A stretch of DNA of 39,853 nucleotides from an uncultured archaeon (GTDB taxonomy: Archaea; Thermoproteota; Bathyarchaeia; TCS64), in the NCBI GenBank assembly GCA_938048735.1, contig CALIUM010000030.1, forward strand, positions 1-39,853, in the 5' to 3' direction. Under the pieces are notes generated by a model. It was not told the origin of the DNA. It saw only the letters and a list, made by a program, of their open reading frames with translations, and did no database searches. Each line of letters starts with the position of its first letter. The first letter of the stretch is position 1. The translations under genes and the position numbers were made by a program. This document shows, piece after piece, positions 23,738-31,304 of this stretch.

Positions 23738-23887
23738 ATCTCCCTAGACACCCCTATCTTAACCCGTAGGACTAATAATCTCTTCGATACCCCTCTGATG
23801 CCATGTTAGCTCTATTCAGTATTCAGCCTCAAGATATGAGGAGACATGGTGCCAAAATAAGGAGAATCGATATATTATGTTGAGGCT

Positions 23888-25849
23888 ATGGATCAACGGT
23901 GGTTGTCTTTGGGGAGAAGGCTCCAGTTAGATGACCTTGATCATTTCGTACTTGTCTCGGATCCCAGGGTCTCACCTGACCTTGAGAGGCTGGCCTTCGT
24001 GGAGACCAGGATCGATAGGGAGAGGGATGACTACTCCTCCAGCATCTGGATTCTAAGGCTGAAAGATGCAGAGCCTGTTCAATTCCTAAGTGGGGGGCGG
24101 GACCACCACCCCAGATGGTCCCCGGACGGCAAGAGCCTCCTATTCCTATCACGAAGGGGGATGAAGGAGGGGGAGAGTGGGAACAGCCTCTTCACCGCAC
24201 CCATCGGGGGAGGCGAACCTAGGCTTGTATTGAAGATGAGGGAGGGGATAGAACAGCCGGAATGGAACCCCAACGGGAGGGAGATCCTATTTCTCTCAAG
24301 CATCGGCGAGTCCCCAGAGGATGTTAGGATCGTTGACAGGATTCCCTTATGGTTCGATGCCGCCGGGTTCATCTACCACAAGAGGAGGCACCTCCACTCA
24401 GTTGACGTGGCCTCAGGAACCCTTAACAGGCTGACCTATGGGGATATCAACGTCAACTGTTTCTCCCCCTCAAACGACGGGTGTATGGTGGCCTACGCCT
24501 CCTCCCCCAACGACCTCGACCCGAGAAGGATGGACCTAAACATCCAGGATTTAAGGACCGGGGAGTGTAGGAGGATTCTCATAGGGTTCTATATCGAGGC
24601 CATATGCTGGTCACCTGATGACAGGCAGATAGCCCTCCTAGCGAGTAACCTGGAGAGGGGCTATGCCACCCACCTCGGGATCTGGGTGATCCCAAGGGAA
24701 GGGGGAGAGCCTGAAAACCTGACCAAGGGGCTTGACAGGGGGTGTGGTAGGAGGGCCTACTACGACCTTAGAAGCCCCTTGATCAGCGTACCATCCCCGA
24801 TATGGGACGGCGGCCACATATATTTCCCACTATCTGAGGGTGGGAGATTCAACCTCTACAGGATCAACCCAGCGGAGAGGAGGCCGGAGGCCGTTGTTGG
24901 TGGAGACCTATCCATCGAGGAGTTCCACGTCCGCCGTGGGATCATAGCCTACACCATGGTGACCGCAACAGAGCCCGCTGAGGTCTGGGTTAAAAACGGC
25001 TCTGGGAATAGGAGGATAACCAGATTTAATGACAGGCTCTTATCGATGTTGGAGCTCTCGACGCCGGAGAGGTTCGAGTTCCAGGCGAGCGATGGGGAGG
25101 TGGTGGAGGGCTGGATCCTAAAGCCAAGGGTCGGCGGGGGGAGGATCCCTGCGATAATGGATATCCATGGAGGGCCGAAGAGCAAGTTTGGCTACTCATT
25201 CATGTTCGAGCATCAGCTCTACACCGCTGAAGGGTACGCCGTCATATATGTCAACTCGAGGGGAAGCGACGGATACTCCAGCGAGTTCGCGGATATAAGG
25301 GGGGCCTATGGAACAAGAGACTATCAGGACCTAATGGAGGCCTTGGACTATGTTATATCTTCCCACGGCGAGCTAGACCAGGATCGCCTAGGGGTGACAG
25401 GCCTCTCCTATGGGGGGTTCATGACTAACTGGATAGTCACCCAGACGGACAGGTTCAAGGCGGCCATATCCCAGAATGGGATATGCAGCTGGCCATCCTT
25501 CTTCGGAACCACGGATATAGGTTTCTACTTCGCCCCTGACCAGATTGGGGGAGATCCTTGGAGCAATGAGGAGGAGTATAGGAAGATGTCCCCAATAACA
25601 TATGCGCCTAGGGTTTCAACCCCCATAATGTTTGTCCACAGCTACCATGACTACCGATGCTGGATAGACCAGTCCATAATGTTCTACACAGCCCTGAAAT
25701 ATCTGGGGAAGGAGGCCCGCCTAGCCCTATTCATGGAGGGGAGCCACGTCTTCAGGAGCACCGGGAAGCCCAGCATGAGGAAGAAGAGGCTTGAGAAGAT
25801 GCTAGAGTGGTTCAACACCCACCTCAAGAAGGATGTACACCAAGCCTGA
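23888..25849 (+). CDS. S9-family serine peptidase (acylaminoacyl-peptidase / prolyl-oligopeptidase type)
   Basis: The 653-residue protein has an N-terminal beta-propeller with repeats of the 'SPDGKSLLFLSRRG' and 'WNPNGREILFLSS' kind, and a C-terminal alpha/beta-hydrolase. The catalytic triad is visible: Ser in 'GVTGLSYGGFMTNW' (about residue 507), Asp in 'HSYHDYRCW' (about 588) and His in 'EGSHVFRSTG' (about 620). The oxyanion region 'IMDIHGGPKSKFGYSF' is present. Such enzymes trim acylated or small peptides in the cytoplasm, which fits a peptide-degrading lifestyle. No signal peptide is evident. It precedes the DapA-Fae fusion by 49 bases on the same strand. Confidence 0.93.
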   Translation: MDQRWLSLGRRLQLDDLDHFVLVSDPRVSPDLERLAFVETRIDRERDDYSSSIWILRLKDAEPVQFLSGGRDHHPRWSPDGKSLLFLSRRGMKEGESGNSLFTAPIGGGEPRLVLKMREGIEQPEWNPNGREILFLSSIGESPEDVRIVDRIPLWFDAAGFIYHKRRHLHSVDVASGTLNRLTYGDINVNCFSPSNDGCMVAYASSPNDLDPRRMDLNIQDLRTGECRRILIGFYIEAICWSPDDRQIALLASNLERGYATHLGIWVIPREGGEPENLTKGLDRGCGRRAYYDLRSPLISVPSPIWDGGHIYFPLSEGGRFNLYRINPAERRPEAVVGGDLSIEEFHVRRGIIAYTMVTATEPAEVWVKNGSGNRRITRFNDRLLSMLELSTPERFEFQASDGEVVEGWILKPRVGGGRIPAIMDIHGGPKSKFGYSFMFEHQLYTAEGYAVIYVNSRGSDGYSSEFADIRGAYGTRDYQDLMEALDYVISSHGELDQDRLGVTGLSYGGFMTNWIVTQTDRFKAAISQNGICSWPSFFGTTDIGFYFAPDQIGGDPWSNEEEYRKMSPITYAPRVSTPIMFVHSYHDYRCWIDQSIMFYTALKYLGKEARLALFMEGSHVFRSTGKPSMRKKRLEKMLEWFNTHLKKDVHQA

Positions 25850-25869
25850 CCCCCTTCCTTTATTAACGG

Positions 25870-25898
25870 TTTAAACCCTATTTAACTGATGATCTAGG
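25870..25898 (+). promoter_or_regulatory. Probable promoter of the DapA-Fae fusion
   Basis: GGTTTAAACCCTATTTAA lies at 25868-25885. TTTAAA at 25870-25875 is 24-29 bases ahead of ATG 25899, which suits a leaderless archaeal transcript. No Shine-Dalgarno sequence of note precedes the ATG, which agrees with that. The fusion gene may therefore be transcribed separately from the peptidase upstream. Confidence 0.4.
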
Positions 25899-27392
25899 AT
25901 GGGAAGAGTTAAAGGCTTCAGGCTCGAAGGTGTCCTACCAGCGGTTGTAACACCCTTCGACAAGGATGAAAACCTGGATGAAGCCTCGTTCCGCAACCTC
26001 ATAGAGTGGCTTATAGAGAAGGGCATAACCGGGATCGTGCCCTGCGGAACCACCGGTGAGTTCTCCCTCATGACGCCGGAGGAGAGGAGGAGGGTTATAG
26101 AGGTATGCGTAGACCAGGTGAACGGCCGGATCCCCGTCATAGCTGGAACAGGTGACACAGCAACAAAGCTGGTCATAGAGGCGACCCGCCACGCCGAGGA
26201 CGTGGGGGCGGACGCTGCAATAATAGTTAACCCCTACTATATGAGGCCAAGGGGCTGGAAGGGGATCTATGATCACTACCTAAAGATCGCGGAGGCTGTG
26301 AACTTACCCATAGTTCTTTATAACATACCACAGCTGACTGGGCAGTACATTCCATGGCAGGTGGTGGAGGACCTAGCCGAGGTAGATAACATCGTTGGCT
26401 TAAAGGACTCAAGCGGTGACCTCAAGTACCTGATGTCGGTGCTTGAGAAGGTTGGAGACAAGATGGATGTGGTTGTGGGCTGGGATGAGGTTGTCCTCCC
26501 AGCTCTGGCTGCGGGCGCGACAGGGATGATCCTAGCCAGCGCCAACGTGATAGCCCCAATATGGCTCGAGATATACAAGCATGTGAAGGAGGGGAGGATT
26601 GAGGAGGCCAGGAGCCTCCACAGGAGGATCCAGAAGTTCACCCGTCACATAACAGCCTCTGGCGCCCTCGGCTGCAAGGTCTGCCTGAATTACATGGGCA
26701 TAAAGGTGGGATCGACAAGGAGCCCGATAATCATAGGGGACACATTAAGCTACGAGCTTAGAGAGGAGCTGAGAATCGAGCTGGAGAGGCTTGGATTGCT
26801 GGAGAGGAGACCTATAGTCTTCAAGGTGGTGCCCGAGAAGCCTTTGGTGGAGAGGTTCACATCCGTAGATGTGACGCCTGAGGTTATAGAGCAGTTCCAG
26901 CTCAGGACAGGGGAGGCCCTAGTTGAGCCCGACTCCAACGAGGTGGCCCACATAGACCTCCTAATAGGGAGGATAGACGGACCCGTCGGGCAGGCCTACG
27001 CCAACGCCCTTGCGAACCCGACGAAGGAGAGGGAGGCAGTCCAAGCCATCCTTGAACCCGGAATGGCCGTAAAACCCCCAACCATACTCGTTCCAACCGT
27101 CCCTGTGAGGGGGCTTAGGGAGGCGAGCATGATATATGGCCCGGCTCAGGCAGCCGTGGCCAGGGCCGTCGCAGACTCTGTAAAGGACGGGATCCTACCA
27201 GCCTCAGACGAGCTGGTTCTTATAGCCAAGGTCTTCATCCACCCAACAGCGACGGACCGCCACAGGGTCTACATAAACAACTACAAGGCGATGCGCCACG
27301 CAATCAGGAAGGCCATGGAGGGGAGGCCCACAGCGGAGGAGGCGATGGAACACGCAAGAAACGCCCGCCACCCATTCAGAGAAAGCATCTAA
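25899..27392 (+). CDS. Fusion of a DapA-family aldolase and formaldehyde-activating enzyme (Fae)
   Basis: Residues 1-300 are a DapA/NAL-family class I aldolase: 'LPAVVTPFDKDENLD', the oxoacid-binding 'PCGTTGEFSLMTPEER' (residues 48-63), Tyr141 in 'YNIPQLTGQ', and the Schiff-base Lys169 in 'NIVGLKDSSGD'. True dihydrodipicolinate synthases have an Arg in the 'YN-x-P-x-R-T-G' loop; here it is Leu146. Residues 335-497 are a complete Fae: 'TGEALV', 'NEVAHIDLLIG' with the catalytic-type His351, 'GPVGQAYANALANP', 'AVKPPTILVPTVPV' and 'YGPAQAAVARAVADSV'. Fae condenses formaldehyde with tetrahydromethanopterin. No stop separates the domains; a 35-residue linker joins them. I infer an aldolase that exchanges formaldehyde with the Fae domain. 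Confidence 0.92.
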   Translation: MGRVKGFRLEGVLPAVVTPFDKDENLDEASFRNLIEWLIEKGITGIVPCGTTGEFSLMTPEERRRVIEVCVDQVNGRIPVIAGTGDTATKLVIEATRHAEDVGADAAIIVNPYYMRPRGWKGIYDHYLKIAEAVNLPIVLYNIPQLTGQYIPWQVVEDLAEVDNIVGLKDSSGDLKYLMSVLEKVGDKMDVVVGWDEVVLPALAAGATGMILASANVIAPIWLEIYKHVKEGRIEEARSLHRRIQKFTRHITASGALGCKVCLNYMGIKVGSTRSPIIIGDTLSYELREELRIELERLGLLERRPIVFKVVPEKPLVERFTSVDVTPEVIEQFQLRTGEALVEPDSNEVAHIDLLIGRIDGPVGQAYANALANPTKEREAVQAILEPGMAVKPPTILVPTVPVRGLREASMIYGPAQAAVARAVADSVKDGILPASDELVLIAKVFIHPTATDRHRVYINNYKAMRHAIRKAMEGRPTAEEAMEHARNARHPFRESI

Positions 27393-27493
27393 AACCCCAC
27401 CCTAATTCCTCTCCCTTACTCTCCTCTTTTCCAAATAGTAAATAATCGGAATATCCAGATAAAGATTCAGATTAAAAAAGACATCTGGGGAAA

Positions 27494-28357
27494 GTGTTGT
27501 TGGAGATCCCAAGGGTTAAGGTCGCCGTGATAGGGGGATCCGCCCTCTCCGGCTCAGGATTTCCCGGAGAATTTGATGGGGTGGAGGTGATCGAGGATGG
27601 CCTCGAATACTCCACACCCTTCGGGCCGACAGCCCCCTTCACCCATGCAAGGCTCGAAGGCGTGGAGTTCCTATTCGTCCCATTCCACGGGATAACTCCA
27701 AAGATTAGGAACACCATCCCCGACAGCGCCTCTGAGCGTGTCTTCTACGTCCTCATGAAGGCCGGGGTTAAGAAGATCCTGGGATGCGCCCTCTGCGGCT
27801 CCACGAATAGGCTCCTCGACCCAGGTGATGTCATTATCCCAGACGGCTTCGTCGACTACACGACTAGGAGGGCCCAATCCCTAACGAGAAGCCTCATCGA
27901 GAAGGGGATTCAGGTGGAGCCTGTGATGTACCGGCTCCACCAACCCTTCTGCCCGGAGCTGAGCCGCCTCCTAACAGAGGCCTCCCTGGAGGCTGGGTTC
28001 CAAAGGGTCTTCAGGAGAGGAGTCGTTGGGGTATCTGAGGGGCCAAGGTTGGAGTCCCCATCAGAGATACAGATAAGGTACACAAACCAGGGCATAGATG
28101 TTGTAACGATGAACCTTATCCCCGAGGTCATATTTGCCAGGGAGATAGGGGCCTGCTATGCAACCCTCCAACTGGTCTCAAACTATGGTGAGGGGCTAGT
28201 CTCTGAGGAATGGGAAGGCCCAGAGGTCTTCAAGGAGTTCCAGGAGAGGTGGCGCCGACATGTGGCGGAGGCCATCTTAAGGGCTCTGAGGAGGATCAAC
28301 CCGGATTATGAAGGGTGTGGCTGCGGGAAGCACCGATGGAGAGCTATCTTCCCCTGA
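27494..28357 (+). CDS. 5'-methylthioadenosine phosphorylase / purine nucleoside phosphorylase-like
   Basis: This 287-residue protein is of the trimeric PNP/MTAP family, which phosphorolyses MTA or purine nucleosides. 'AVIGGSALSGSG', 'LFVPFHGITPKIRN' (phosphate-binding His), 'CALCGSTNRLLDPGDVIIPDGFVDYTTRR', 'VSEGPRLESPSEIQ' and 'VTMNLIPEVIFAREIGACYATLQLVSNY' lie in the usual order. 'PRLESPSE' replaces the standard 'PRFSTRAE', so base or sugar specificity may differ. The C-terminal 'EGCGCGKHRW' holds a Cys-x-Cys like that seen in thermophilic MTAP/PNP enzymes, where it is tied to disulfide stability. The gene starts at a GTG and lies 101 bases after the fusion gene. Confidence 0.87.
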   Translation: MLLEIPRVKVAVIGGSALSGSGFPGEFDGVEVIEDGLEYSTPFGPTAPFTHARLEGVEFLFVPFHGITPKIRNTIPDSASERVFYVLMKAGVKKILGCALCGSTNRLLDPGDVIIPDGFVDYTTRRAQSLTRSLIEKGIQVEPVMYRLHQPFCPELSRLLTEASLEAGFQRVFRRGVVGVSEGPRLESPSEIQIRYTNQGIDVVTMNLIPEVIFAREIGACYATLQLVSNYGEGLVSEEWEGPEVFKEFQERWRRHVAEAILRALRRINPDYEGCGCGKHRWRAIFP

Positions 28358-28394
28358 GTTATCACATTAAAAGGCCAACCACAACAAAATAACT

Positions 28395-28413
28395 TCTCGG
28401 GGAAAGCCCGAGA
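28395..28413 (+). terminator. Hairpin after the phosphorylase gene
   Basis: TCTCGGG and CCCGAGA (28395-28401 and 28407-28413) form a perfect 7-bp stem around GAAAG, 38 bases after the phosphorylase stop. There is no downstream T run, so it may be a processing element, the end of a mobile-element remnant, or a chance hairpin. Confidence 0.4.
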
Positions 28414-28434
28414 GATGAACCAAAAAGAGGAATT

Positions 28435-28917
28435 ATGAGTTCTAAGGAGGCAGCAGTCGATGAGGCGGAGATGGATGTGGGTTTCAGACCGGGAAGGGAT
28501 GATCTGATCCTGAAGTGAAGCCAATCCTAAACATCCTTTAAAGATATGAGGATAAACGGGTGATGGTCGGCCCCTATGAAGTACCAATTATGTGGAGGGA
28601 AAGTTCCTCCAACATCGGCCAGTGAAAAATAGGGGGAAGGGAGATAGAGACGCATTCAGGGCCACACTCTCCGAGGCTAAGAGGAGGGCTGCGAAGCTGC
28701 AGAACCCCAGGCTGGAGAGCATAACCTTCCACGCCATCCGGCATTGGAAGGCGACGATGGAGTATCACAGGACAAAAGGCATCTATATGTCAAGCACCTC
28801 CTCGGCCACGGAACCTCGACACGACGACGCTCTACATCCGGCTCGAGAAGACACTATTCTCAAATCTCTCAGACTCGGCCATCGCCAAGACGGTGGATAA
28901 GGCGAGGGGCTCATAGA
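28435..28917 (+). pseudogene. Tyrosine recombinase (integrase) remnant
   Basis: An open frame at 28435-28518 (ATG, 27 codons, 'MSSKEAAVDEAEMDVGF') may be the old N-terminus. The catalytic part lies at about 28640-28917 in three frames: 'LESITFHAIRHWKATMEYHRTK' with the H-x-x-R of the active site, then 'LYVKHLLGHG' after a shift near 28775, then 'DTTTLYIRLEKTLFSNLSDSAIAKT' with the Tyr nucleophile after a shift near 28818, ending at TAG 28915-28917. Most of the core between residue 27 and the box II region is missing. It is a decayed integrase and marks the left side of an AT-rich island. Confidence 0.75.
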
Positions 28918-29049
28918 GATGAGCTTCTTCAAGAAGAGAAAATAAATGTTTCAGAGATGTGGAAAAGGCTATGGTAATCCCCGTCTCTAGAATGGAACAG
29001 AACGCTGTATATACAAGCTCGCTCTAATACTCGGAAGAGGTGGACCTCA

Positions 29050-29229
29050 ATGGGTTCAAGGTCTAGGCGGGTTGTCCGGTGTCCCAGTTGTGGCTTTGCG
29101 TTCGATATATCCTACGGTAGAGCCTTCGCATGCTCGGGATGCCCATCATCCCTTCAATGCGAATACGCTAAGTGCCCGAAATGCGGATACGAGTTCCCCA
29201 TAACTCGGGAGCACGGGTTCCAATATTAG
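29050..29229 (+). CDS. Small zinc-ribbon protein, 59 aa
   Basis: The ATG opens a clean frame to TAG 29229. Cys occur as 'CPSCGF', 'CSGCPSSLQC' and 'CPKCGYEF', two or three knuckles able to bind one or two zinc ions. The basic N-terminus ('GSRSRRVVR') suggests nucleic-acid contact. I do not recognise a named family; small zinc ribbons of this kind are common in archaea. Its GC content is higher than the DNA that follows, so it may belong to the chromosome and not to the AT-rich island. Confidence 0.65.
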   Translation: MGSRSRRVVRCPSCGFAFDISYGRAFACSGCPSSLQCEYAKCPKCGYEFPITREHGFQY

Positions 29230-29469
29230 CGTTTGAGACAACTAGATTTTATAAAATTTAACTTTATTCGATTGTTTTAGGGGTTAAAAATGCCAGAAGG
29301 CACCGGTTAAACCTATGATTCTAGCCCTTTAGTTTGCCTCTATGGATCCAGAGAATATTACATCTGCGAAAGGAAGAACGGTCATCCGGAGATATTGAGA
29401 AGAATGATCGAGAGTATAATAATTAACTAACTAAAAGAGATGCTATATGATCGAAGAAAAGAGAAAATA

Positions 29470-30453
29470 TTAATTCCACCATTTAATGCTGTCTTTATAT
29501 TTGCGTGTATCTTCGTCATTTTCTGGTTTTCTGAATATGAATAGATGTTCATAGTAAAGTAGGTAAAAATCCATATAGTATTTTTTGGTTTTTTTGTCTA
29601 CGTCTACCCAGCATTCTTCTGCTGCCTTTGTTAGGCCCCCCCATTTTTCCCTCGTTGTTTTTGTCTTCCATTGATATTTCACTATGTCTTCTCTCAGGAT
29701 AAAGCCCGCTTCGAGAAAAGCTTGCATGGTTCTGAAGGCTATCGGAATGTGGTGCCTATGCTTTCTTGTATCCCCCACAAGTATTGCGCAGAACCTACCG
29801 GGTTTTAATACTCTGTAGCTTTCTTTTGCTATTTCCTTCATTCCATTTACATATTCATCAATGCTATGCACGGCAGATAAATCACCTAAAACTCTGTTTT
29901 CTTTAGAGTAAGGTATGATGTTTGCATATGGTGGATGTGTAGCTATTAGGTGGATAGATTCATCTTCTATTAGGTTTAAGTTTCTCGCGTCTCCAACATA
30001 GGTCTTTATCAATACATTTGGATAATTTGAATCAAGAGGTGTATAGTTAAAGTTGAGTCTGTCTCTGGTAAGCATTATGCAGTCTAGGTTTATATCTACA
30101 CCAATGGCATTTCTTCCTAAAAGCTTGCATTCTATTAATGTTGTTCCCGAACCACACATTTGGTCAAGCACCGTTTCGCCCGGTTTTGAGTATCTGAGTA
30201 TTAGGTTTCTTGCCATTTGCGGTGGCCAGTTTCCTCTGAAGTTCCCTTGATGAGTTGCCCAAGTTCCTCTTTCCGGGAAAGACCAGACATTGGTTGTTTC
30301 GAGTTCAAAATCTTTTGGTTGATATTTAATTATTTTCTTTGGCTGCCCAATTTTAACTTTGACATTTTCTACAGTTATCTCATTATATGTTTTTATGAAC
30401 TCCTTATAATCGTCTTCTGTAATTTCTCTCATGAAAATGTAACATTTCTGCAT
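29470..30453 (-). CDS. DNA methyltransferase (N6-adenine or N4-cytosine type), AT-rich
   Basis: The 327-residue enzyme shows the AdoMet-binding motif 'VLDQMCGSGTTLIECKLLGRNAIGVDIN' (motif I from residue 95) ahead of the catalytic 'ATHPPYANI' (residues 171-179). The THPPY tetrad core is a variant of the (D/N/S/T)-P-P-Y of exocyclic-amino methyltransferases. 'SYRVLKPGRFCAILVGD' is a later strand. The N-terminal region ('HQGNFRGNWPPQMARNLI') is typical of stand-alone modification methylases. There is no restriction endonuclease beside it, so it may be an orphan methylase or part of a lost system. Base use is far more AT-rich than in the neighbouring chromosome. The start ATG follows the small RHH gene by two bases. 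Confidence 0.88.
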   Translation of the reverse strand: MQKCYIFMREITEDDYKEFIKTYNEITVENVKVKIGQPKKIIKYQPKDFELETTNVWSFPERGTWATHQGNFRGNWPPQMARNLILRYSKPGETVLDQMCGSGTTLIECKLLGRNAIGVDINLDCIMLTRDRLNFNYTPLDSNYPNVLIKTYVGDARNLNLIEDESIHLIATHPPYANIIPYSKENRVLGDLSAVHSIDEYVNGMKEIAKESYRVLKPGRFCAILVGDTRKHRHHIPIAFRTMQAFLEAGFILREDIVKYQWKTKTTREKWGGLTKAAEECWVDVDKKTKKYYMDFYLLYYEHLFIFRKPENDEDTRKYKDSIKWWN

Positions 30454-30455
30454 AA

Positions 30456-30605
30456 TTACTTCCTCTTTTTATTTTTTATCCTTTTCCAAAGCACTTCTTC
30501 TATAGCCTTTTTAAGAAAGCCTTTTCTTGCCTTAAATCTCTCTGCTGCGACTCTTCGAAATTCCTTTTCCAGCTTGTCATCAACTTTATGGTTTAATTGC
30601 CCCAT
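30456..30605 (-). CDS. Small RHH-like protein (49 aa) translationally coupled to the methyltransferase
   Basis: The frame is short but complete: ATG 30605 to TAA 30456, beginning 'MGQLNHKVDDKLEKEFRRVA' and ending with a Lys-rich tail. The beta-strand start followed by two amphipathic helices ('LEKEFRRVAAERF', 'KGFLKKAIEEVLWKRI') resembles a ribbon-helix-helix DNA-binding protein. The stop lies two bases before the methyltransferase start, so the two are surely one transcript. TATA-like sequence (minus strand, about 30640-30648) lies upstream. It may repress the methylase unit. Confidence 0.65.
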   Translation of the reverse strand: MGQLNHKVDDKLEKEFRRVAAERFKARKGFLKKAIEEVLWKRIKNKKRK

Positions 30606-31304
30606 TAAAATCGATTCATTAGATAAGTCGTTTTCTACTTATAAAGCTTACTCAGCAAACTTTTTATCATGCGCACATACATGGAATAGAAATTGATTTG
30701 TATTTTGTAATGTTACCCTTGGTTTGCATCCATTAGAGGCGATTATAAAAGCTAATTTAGATGCTCTGCCAGTGAAAAGGGCGAGAGGAGCTGTATAAAA
30801 GATTACTTGGCTTTGTATACGCCTCCATCAATGCATTCTATTAACCCGGTTTTTATTAGGTCTATGATCGAGCTTCTTATTGTATTATAATTTATGTTAG
30901 TTGACGCTTTAATTTCTTTGAGCAAGACCCCTTTTGACTTCTTAATTCTTTCAAATTTTTCTTTTCGCTATTTTTATTTTTTAATCATGAACATTTCATT
31001 TGATCATTTATCCGGTAATACATCTTCGCTCATATAAAGTTATAACGTTAGCTCGCGGCAGTAGAAGCATGTAAACATGGCTCACACCTATAAGGCATTA
31101 CTCAACGTATATTTTTGAATGCTATGCCCATTACCGAATGCATACTCTAACTCATGGGTTGGGGGTTCTAATTCAGAAATTTAAATTCAAGAAAATATAG
31201 ATAATTCAAGTTCTTCGATGCTTTAAAAATTCTAGAATGGCCGTTGTTGAATGACTCCGGCAAGTTTATATAAATGGTGTTCTAAGAACCGGGCTGTGAG
31301 TTCG
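30606..31304. other. AT-rich stretch with a winged-helix fragment and the amidohydrolase promoter
   Basis: Of these 699 bases, 30803-30967 (minus) carries the winged-helix fragment listed separately. The rest shows no convincing coding frame. Very low GC and long A/T tracts suggest acquired DNA. At the right end GTTTATATAAA (31263-31273) sits about 32-42 bases before ATG 31305 and is the probable amidohydrolase promoter. Confidence 0.5.
30803..30967 (-). pseudogene. Winged-helix DNA-binding domain fragment
   Basis: Reading the minus strand, an open frame of 54 codons ends at 30803 and encodes 'KKSKGVLLKEIKASTNINYN' followed by 'RSSIIDLIKTGLIECIDGGV', the helix-turn-helix and wing of a small regulator. 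No ATG or GTG precedes it, and a TAG lies in frame at 30970-30968, so only a fragment survives or an unusual start is used. It belongs to the AT-rich island. Confidence 0.45.

Noticed and set aside
25935-26276. 113-codon minus-strand frame inside the aldolase-Fae gene
   Set aside because: Composition and motifs belong to the plus-strand fusion; the frame has no recognisable domain.
25899-26800. Calling the N-terminal domain dihydrodipicolinate synthase (DapA)
   Set aside because: The Arg that binds the aspartate semialdehyde carboxylate is Leu146, and no lysine genes are nearby; only the family-level call is supported.
29341-29430. Peptide-like frame ('LYGSREYYICERKNGHPEIL') before the methyltransferase
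   Set aside because: It ends in TAA but has no start codon or family signature; it may be residue of a lost gene but is too short to call.
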